DNA of 64,000 nucleotides from positions 7,192,001 to 7,256,000 of the forward strand of contig CANTUR010000039.1 in the NCBI GenBank assembly GCA_947683625.1, in the 5' to 3' direction. The stretch's first letter is position 1. Each line of letters starts with the position of its first letter. Both the position numbers and the translations under genes were made by a program. The notes beneath the pieces are model-generated. The model saw only the letters and a list, made by a program, of their open reading frames with translations. It was not told where the DNA came from and ran no database searches. This DNA is from Mallotus nudiflorus. Its lineage: Eukaryota > Streptophyta > Magnoliopsida > Malpighiales > Euphorbiaceae. Positions 59,300 through 64,000 of the stretch are shown one piece after another.

Positions 59300-60830
59300 G
59301 TCAATCATTCCCAATTTATCAAGTGAGTTATATAATAATTTTTTGGATATAGCCTTTGTGAGGATGTCAACTAGTTGAGTATGAGAAGAAAAAAATGGAA
59401 GATCAATTATTTCTTGATTCAGATGATATTTGATGAAATGTCTGTCAACCTCCACATGGTTAGTTCAATCATGTTGAACTAGGTTATTTGCAATTACTAT
59501 TACTGCCTTATTATGACAATGTAACAACATAGGCTTTTGATGTTTTAGTCCCAGATCTTGAATAATTCATCTTATCCATAGCAACTCGTACACTCCATGA
59601 GTCATTCCTCTAAATTTAACTTCAGCACTCGACCTTGCTACGACTTTCAGTTTCTTGCTTCTCTAAGTCACCAAATTCTTTCCAATAAATGTAAAGTACC
59701 CATATATTGATTTTCAATTAGTCTGATCTTCAGCCTAATCAACATTTATATAATCAGTAATTTTATAATCCTTATTTCTCCCAAAGAATAAACCTTTGCT
59801 CGAAGAAGACTTCAGATATCTTAATGCTTAGTATACTGCACCCATATGTTCTTTACTCGAAGAATGCATGAACTGACTTATAACTCTTACTGCATAAGCA
59901 ATGTCCGACCGAGTATAAGATAAGTAAATCAACCTTCTTACCAGCCTTTGATATTGATCTTTATTAGTTGGGACTTGATCTCCTCAAATTGATAGTCCAT
60001 GGTTAACTTCAATTGGAGTTTTGGTTGGTGTATAATCAAGCCTGTACGTTTTTGTTAGTAGATCCATTACATACTTTTATTGGCAGAGGGAAATCCATTG
60101 AGCTGATCTTGCAACTTTGATCCCTAAAAAATACTTTAAGTTACCTTAATCCTTAAGTTTAAACTCGGTTGCTAATTGTCTTTACCAGATTGTTATCTCA
60201 CTCGGATCATTTCCATTAACCATCATATCATTAACATACATAACTAGAGTAGTGACTTTACCTAACTTTTATTTGATGAATAACATATGATTAGTATCAC
60301 TTTGCTTATAACTGAGCTTCCTCATAAAAGTTGAGAGTCATCCAAACCATGCTCGAGGCGATTGCTTAAGTCCATACAATGCCCTTTTTAGTTTGCACAC
60401 TTGTTCAATACATCTTGTTTCAAGTGGTGGATTCATATACACTTCTTCATCTATGGTTCCATTAAAAAAGGCATTCTTTATATCAAATTAACGTAATGTT
60501 CAGTCTAGGTTGGTAGCTAAGGAAATAAGAACTTGGATGGTGTTTATTTTTGCTACTAGAGCAAATATATCTTTATAGTCAATTATATACTTATGAGTAT
60601 ATCCCTTTGCTACCAATCAAGCTTTATATCGATTAATGCTTCCAACTAAATTGAGTTTGATAGTAAATTTCCACTTGCACCTTACCTTTTTCTTTCCTTC
60701 AGGGAGTGGAACAATATCCCATGTGCAGTTCTTCTACAATGCTTCCATTTCATCATTCATGGCTTTCTTCTAATATGGATCAGCTAAGGCCTTTTGCACA
60801 TTACTTGAAATAGATACAGTAGATAATTAA
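59300..60830 (-). pseudogene. Copia E: reverse transcriptase and RNase H
   Basis: The minus strand contains VCKLKRALYGLKQSPRAWF (about 60,345-60,400), a degraded YVNDM active-site region near 60,230, and the 'GTKVARSAQWISLCQ'-type C-terminal block near 60,090. RNase H remnants follow at 59,400-59,700. Each domain is in pieces across frames with stops. Confidence 0.8.
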
Positions 60831-61229
60831 TTCATAGTATATGCATGAGATTTAGGCAAAATTTTAGTTGATATTAAATTATTGATAGGATATTTAGCCT
60901 TGGTATGAAGGTTCAGATCATATTATTTTTTTAGAATCCCTTTATTGATTTTAGAAGGATAATGAGGCTCGGTATTTAGAGTTACTAAGGCAGATAAGTT
61001 TACCTTATTGTGTACATTCGGAGTTTCTTTAGCTTCTGGTATGGCGTGTCTGAGCAAGATACTTGGATTATCATTAATTGTCTATCCAGATGGGATGCTT
61101 GGACCATTTGGAACTTCAAATGTTTATCCAAGTGAGATGCTCAGAACATTTGGGATACTCAGAATGCTCAAAACATCTAAGATACTCGGAGTGCTATATT
61201 GAAAGATGCTTGAAATTCTCTTCCCTTGA

Positions 61230-62340
61230 AGAGAGCACTTGGATTAAGTGAAGAAGGAAGCATCTTTATGGAATTAAACATCCCAAGTGACATACATATT
61301 TTTTACATTTGGATTGTAATACCAATATCCCTTTTGTAGATCTATAGAGGCAACAAACATACACTGGATAGGTCGAGGATCTGATTTGTTGAATTATTGA
61401 TGAATATATGCTGAGCATCCAAAGATTCGAGGCTCAAGATTATTAAGAGGTGGAGATATAACAAGTTCTTAAAGTTTCTGCAAAGACATTTTGAAATTGA
61501 GTACCCTTAATGGATTCTAGTTTATAAGATACATAATAGATCGAATAGCCTCTCCCCAGTATTCTTGAGGAACATTTATGTCAAACAATAATGCTTGGAT
61601 GACTTCTAATAACTATCGATTATTCCTTTTGGCTGTACCATTATATTGGGGAGTGCCGGCACAGGATGTTTAGTGGTAAATGCCATGTTCATAGCAAAAA
61701 TCTTTAAAAGCCGAGTTAAGATACTCCCCACTATTGTTAAATTGTAAGACTCAAATTTTACTTTGGTATTACATAGCCACCATTTTGTACAGGTCCCGAA
61801 TAGTAGAGCACACATCTCTCTTATTTGAAAGTAGTGATACCCAGGTCATCCGAGTACATTCAATAATAAACGTTACAAAATATCAAGCACCAAATAGAGT
61901 AGGAATCCGAGCAGTTCCCCATACATCATAATGAATGGTCATAAATGGAATCAAATTTTTATTATAACTTAGTACATATAAAATTTAGTGGCTTTTTGCC
62001 AATTCACAAATATCACATTTGAATTTAGAGTTTGTGGTACTAAAAAACAAGTTTGATTTTATTTGTCTAAGATAATGAAAAGAAAGATGACCAAGACGAC
62101 GATACCATAAAATAACTTGGTTGTTAGCCGAGCAACTTCTACCAACCCCATTGACTTGACCTGACTTTTGACTCGGATCACCATGCAAATCAAGATAGTA
62201 CAATTTTTCATGTTTAACACTAGAGCCAAGATTTTGGCACGTTGTAATGTCCCAAAATACACAATAATTAGGCCAAAATTTGACAGTACAATTCAAGGTT
62301 TCATTGATTTGGCCAACAAATAGTATATTACAAGAAATAG
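61230..62340 (-). pseudogene. Copia E: integrase and pre-integrase
   Basis: 61985-62296 reads NCTVKFWPNYCVFWDI, HGDPSQKSGQ, then LWYRRLGHLSFHYLRQIK and CDICELAKSH, the HHCC finger. 61606-61815 covers part of the core near the second Asp. A polyprotein segment to 61,230 includes an 'NVPQEYWGEAI...'-like region. Frames shift repeatedly. Confidence 0.82.
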
Positions 62341-62344
62341 ATGG

Positions 62345-62672
62345 AATAATAAGAATAGTATCTAGATTAAGAGAGTTAGAGTTAGATACTGATCCTTAAT
62401 GAGTGACTAATGTTATGCCTCCATTAGCAGTCATGATATTTTGTTGGGTTGATGGTCAGATGGATGTAGGATGGTGAGTGGAGTTTGTCATATAATCAGT
62501 AGCACCTGTATCAATGATCTATGTAGTATTTTAAGTAAGATTTTTCATAGATGTTGCATTAAGATCACCACGTGGTTTAGTACCACTAGAGGTGGCAATT
62601 GTAGCTTTTTCGACCTTCTTATGAGGCTTTTCATTGAAATCCCACTATTCCAGATATCCCATGATTTCATAG
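62345..62672 (-). pseudogene. Copia E: protease and second half of gag knuckle region
   Basis: IIDTGATDYMTNS (protease D-T-G-A) lies near 62,480-62,530, followed by a TANGG block. Upstream comes the 'HGYPEWW.FN'-type segment (here GYLE, stop, WDFNEKP) at about 62,620-62,665, which normally directly follows the gag zinc knuckle. Confidence 0.82.
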
Positions 62673-63658
62673 TGTAGACGGCGGGGTTTAGCACGCGTCC
62701 AAAATTTTAGCAACCGCGACACTATTTGAGCTCAAGGCTCTAGAGAACACATTAACCACTGTCACAAAGACATGGCGTGGAGATGAGGAGTCGCCACCCA
62801 GAGTAATAATTGAGACAAATAAAAAAGGTGGTACTCAATTCCCTAAAAGAATGCTAGCACTACAACCAAGAGATTTTAGGTGCGGAATACCAATTTCTTT
62901 CAGTCTTGTGTTCATTTGGAATTACTTTATGAATTACTATATTATCCTCTATTTACATGCAATTTCATATAAACCCTTATTATAGAAATTAACTCCAAGG
63001 CAAACTAGCCATGAAAATACAAGTAAATAATATATTCAATTAAACATATAATCTCTAAGTTAGTCTAATATACATGAATTTTAATTAAATGAGCTAAATC
63101 TACATTTTTTAATAAATGAGTCTAAAGACTAATTCCTTTTAATTTTAATTAAATGAACCTAAGTTTATTTATTTTAATTATAAAAATGAGCTTAAATCTA
63201 TAAATTATGAAGGTATTTAAATAGGTGGGCATAATTCTAAATATTTTAATTCTAAGTTAACCCATTTATCTGGAAAATTCAAGATTTATCTAGAAAATTC
63301 AAGAATTAGCGGAAGGAGTTTAATTCCGACCGGAATTGTGTAATTATGATCAGAATTATATAATTTTGATTGAAATTAGCGTAATTCTGATCGGAATTAC
63401 ATAATTTCAATCAGAATTATGGTAATTACCCAAATTTTAATTACATAAAGGTCCTTGAAAGAGTTTAAGTTTTACAATTAGATCCCTAAAAAGCATTGCA
63501 ATTTAGTCCACAAAAACATTAAATCCTTTCTTTGAAAAAATGTAATTAGACCTTTGAAGTTTCAAAGTTTCAAATATTGAAGACCTATTCATGACATTTT
63601 CATCATTGGAGTCTTTTGTCACATCCATAACTCATTATCCCGAAATTGAGTGTCTACA
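62673..63658 (-). repeat. Solo LTR, 986 bp, inside copia E gag
   Basis: Ends TGTAGAC...GTCTACA with a 5-bp duplication differing at one base: CATAG (62668-62672) and TATAG (63659-63663). It has the 'ggagtcgccaccc' motif at 62,787-62,800 often seen near the end of Tat-type LTRs, which suggests minus orientation. It shares interior blocks with 1-1510. No internal region, hence solo. Confidence 0.85.
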
Positions 63659-64000
63659 TATAGCACCGTTCTTTGGAGTGTCCAACTTCACCATAATGAG
63701 TACAAGTGTATGTGATGGACTTACTTGGTACTTTCCCTTTGAACTGGGGATAAGTCTGAGCTGCTACAAGTACTACATGGTTTGACAGAATCTTCAACCC
63801 TTCCATCGTATGTCACTGATTGTGATCCCTTCGCATATATGCATAATTAGACTCAAGATCAAGAGGTGGATCCTTTCATGATACTTCACTTCGAGCATTG
63901 TTAAATTTTAAATCTAGCCCGGCTAGGAAAATATGTGTTCAAAGCTGGGTAATATGTTTATGGATTGATACTACTTCATTAACATCCTCCCCTTGAGCAT
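63659..64000 (-). pseudogene. Copia E: gag, first half up to the knuckle
   Basis: Next to the LTR the minus strand reads TCTHYGEVGHSKERCY, a CCHC zinc knuckle whose second Cys is replaced by Tyr. Sequence further right is gag N-terminal with stops and continues beyond the window. Confidence 0.75.

Larger units (their letters stand above)
59054..64000 (-). mobile_element. Ty1/copia element E, split by a solo LTR; 5' end beyond the window
   Basis: Minus-strand order from the right is gag (63,659-64,000 and up to 62,672), protease, pre-integrase, integrase, RT, RNase H, polypurine tract and 3' LTR (59054-59274). Stops and frameshifts are common. The 986-bp LTR at 62673-63658 interrupts gag. The 5' LTR is not in the window. 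Confidence 0.88.

Overview
This is plant nuclear DNA, very AT-rich. It shows spliceosomal GT-AG introns, Ty1/copia and Ty3/gypsy LTR retrotransposons with tRNA-iMet-type primer sites, L1-type LINEs, Mutator-like elements (MULEs) with 9-bp target duplications, and exons of a plant receptor kinase. The copia, Tat-type gypsy and receptor-kinase sequences look eudicot, probably a woody species. That taxon is inference only; no search was run.

Left third (1-21,430): nested retrotransposon debris. An LTR fragment (1-1510) sits in a copia element on the minus strand (1511-4500). A long LTR of the 'TGTCACGACC' type follows (4501-about 7156). Next is a minus-strand Tat-type gypsy element with a 1.86-kb 5' LTR (7187-14693), which appears to have inserted into the protease region of a plus-strand Tat-type gypsy element (14694-about 21,430). 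The latter still shows RT, RNase H, integrase, an antisense extra ORF, a tandem-repeat 3' UTR and a 3' LTR.

Middle (23,340-50,323): the one cellular gene that looks intact. Five exons of an LRR receptor-like kinase (subfamily VIII-2 type) lie at 25782-25887, 40316-40499, 40872-40943, 41919-41990 and 50252-50323, plus strand. All junctions are GT-AG, the frame is preserved, and the last three exons are each exactly 72 bp (one LRR each). Introns are 14,428, 372, 975, 8,261 and at least 13,677 bp; the malectin and kinase exons must lie beyond the window. Intron 1 holds a LINE and an old copia element with a complete younger copia nested inside it (275/272-bp LTRs, CTTTC target duplication). Intron 4 holds two MULEs, RNase H-like scraps and a LINE. 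A MULE carrying a spliceable, remorin-like gene fragment lies 266 bp upstream of the start codon. An intron-4 MULE carries a fragment resembling a DUF647/RUS gene.

Right part (50,324-64,000): more of intron 5, or intergenic DNA. It holds a decayed copia RT, a fourth MULE with a perfect 9-bp duplication, a 3.35-kb solo LTR with a perfect 5-bp duplication and a 151-bp TA run, a plus-strand copia RT interrupted by a 452-bp hAT-like MITE, and a minus-strand copia whose gag zinc knuckle is split by a 986-bp solo LTR. That solo LTR belongs to the same family as the LTR at the left edge. No rRNA, tRNA, CRISPR or bacterial-style operon was seen.
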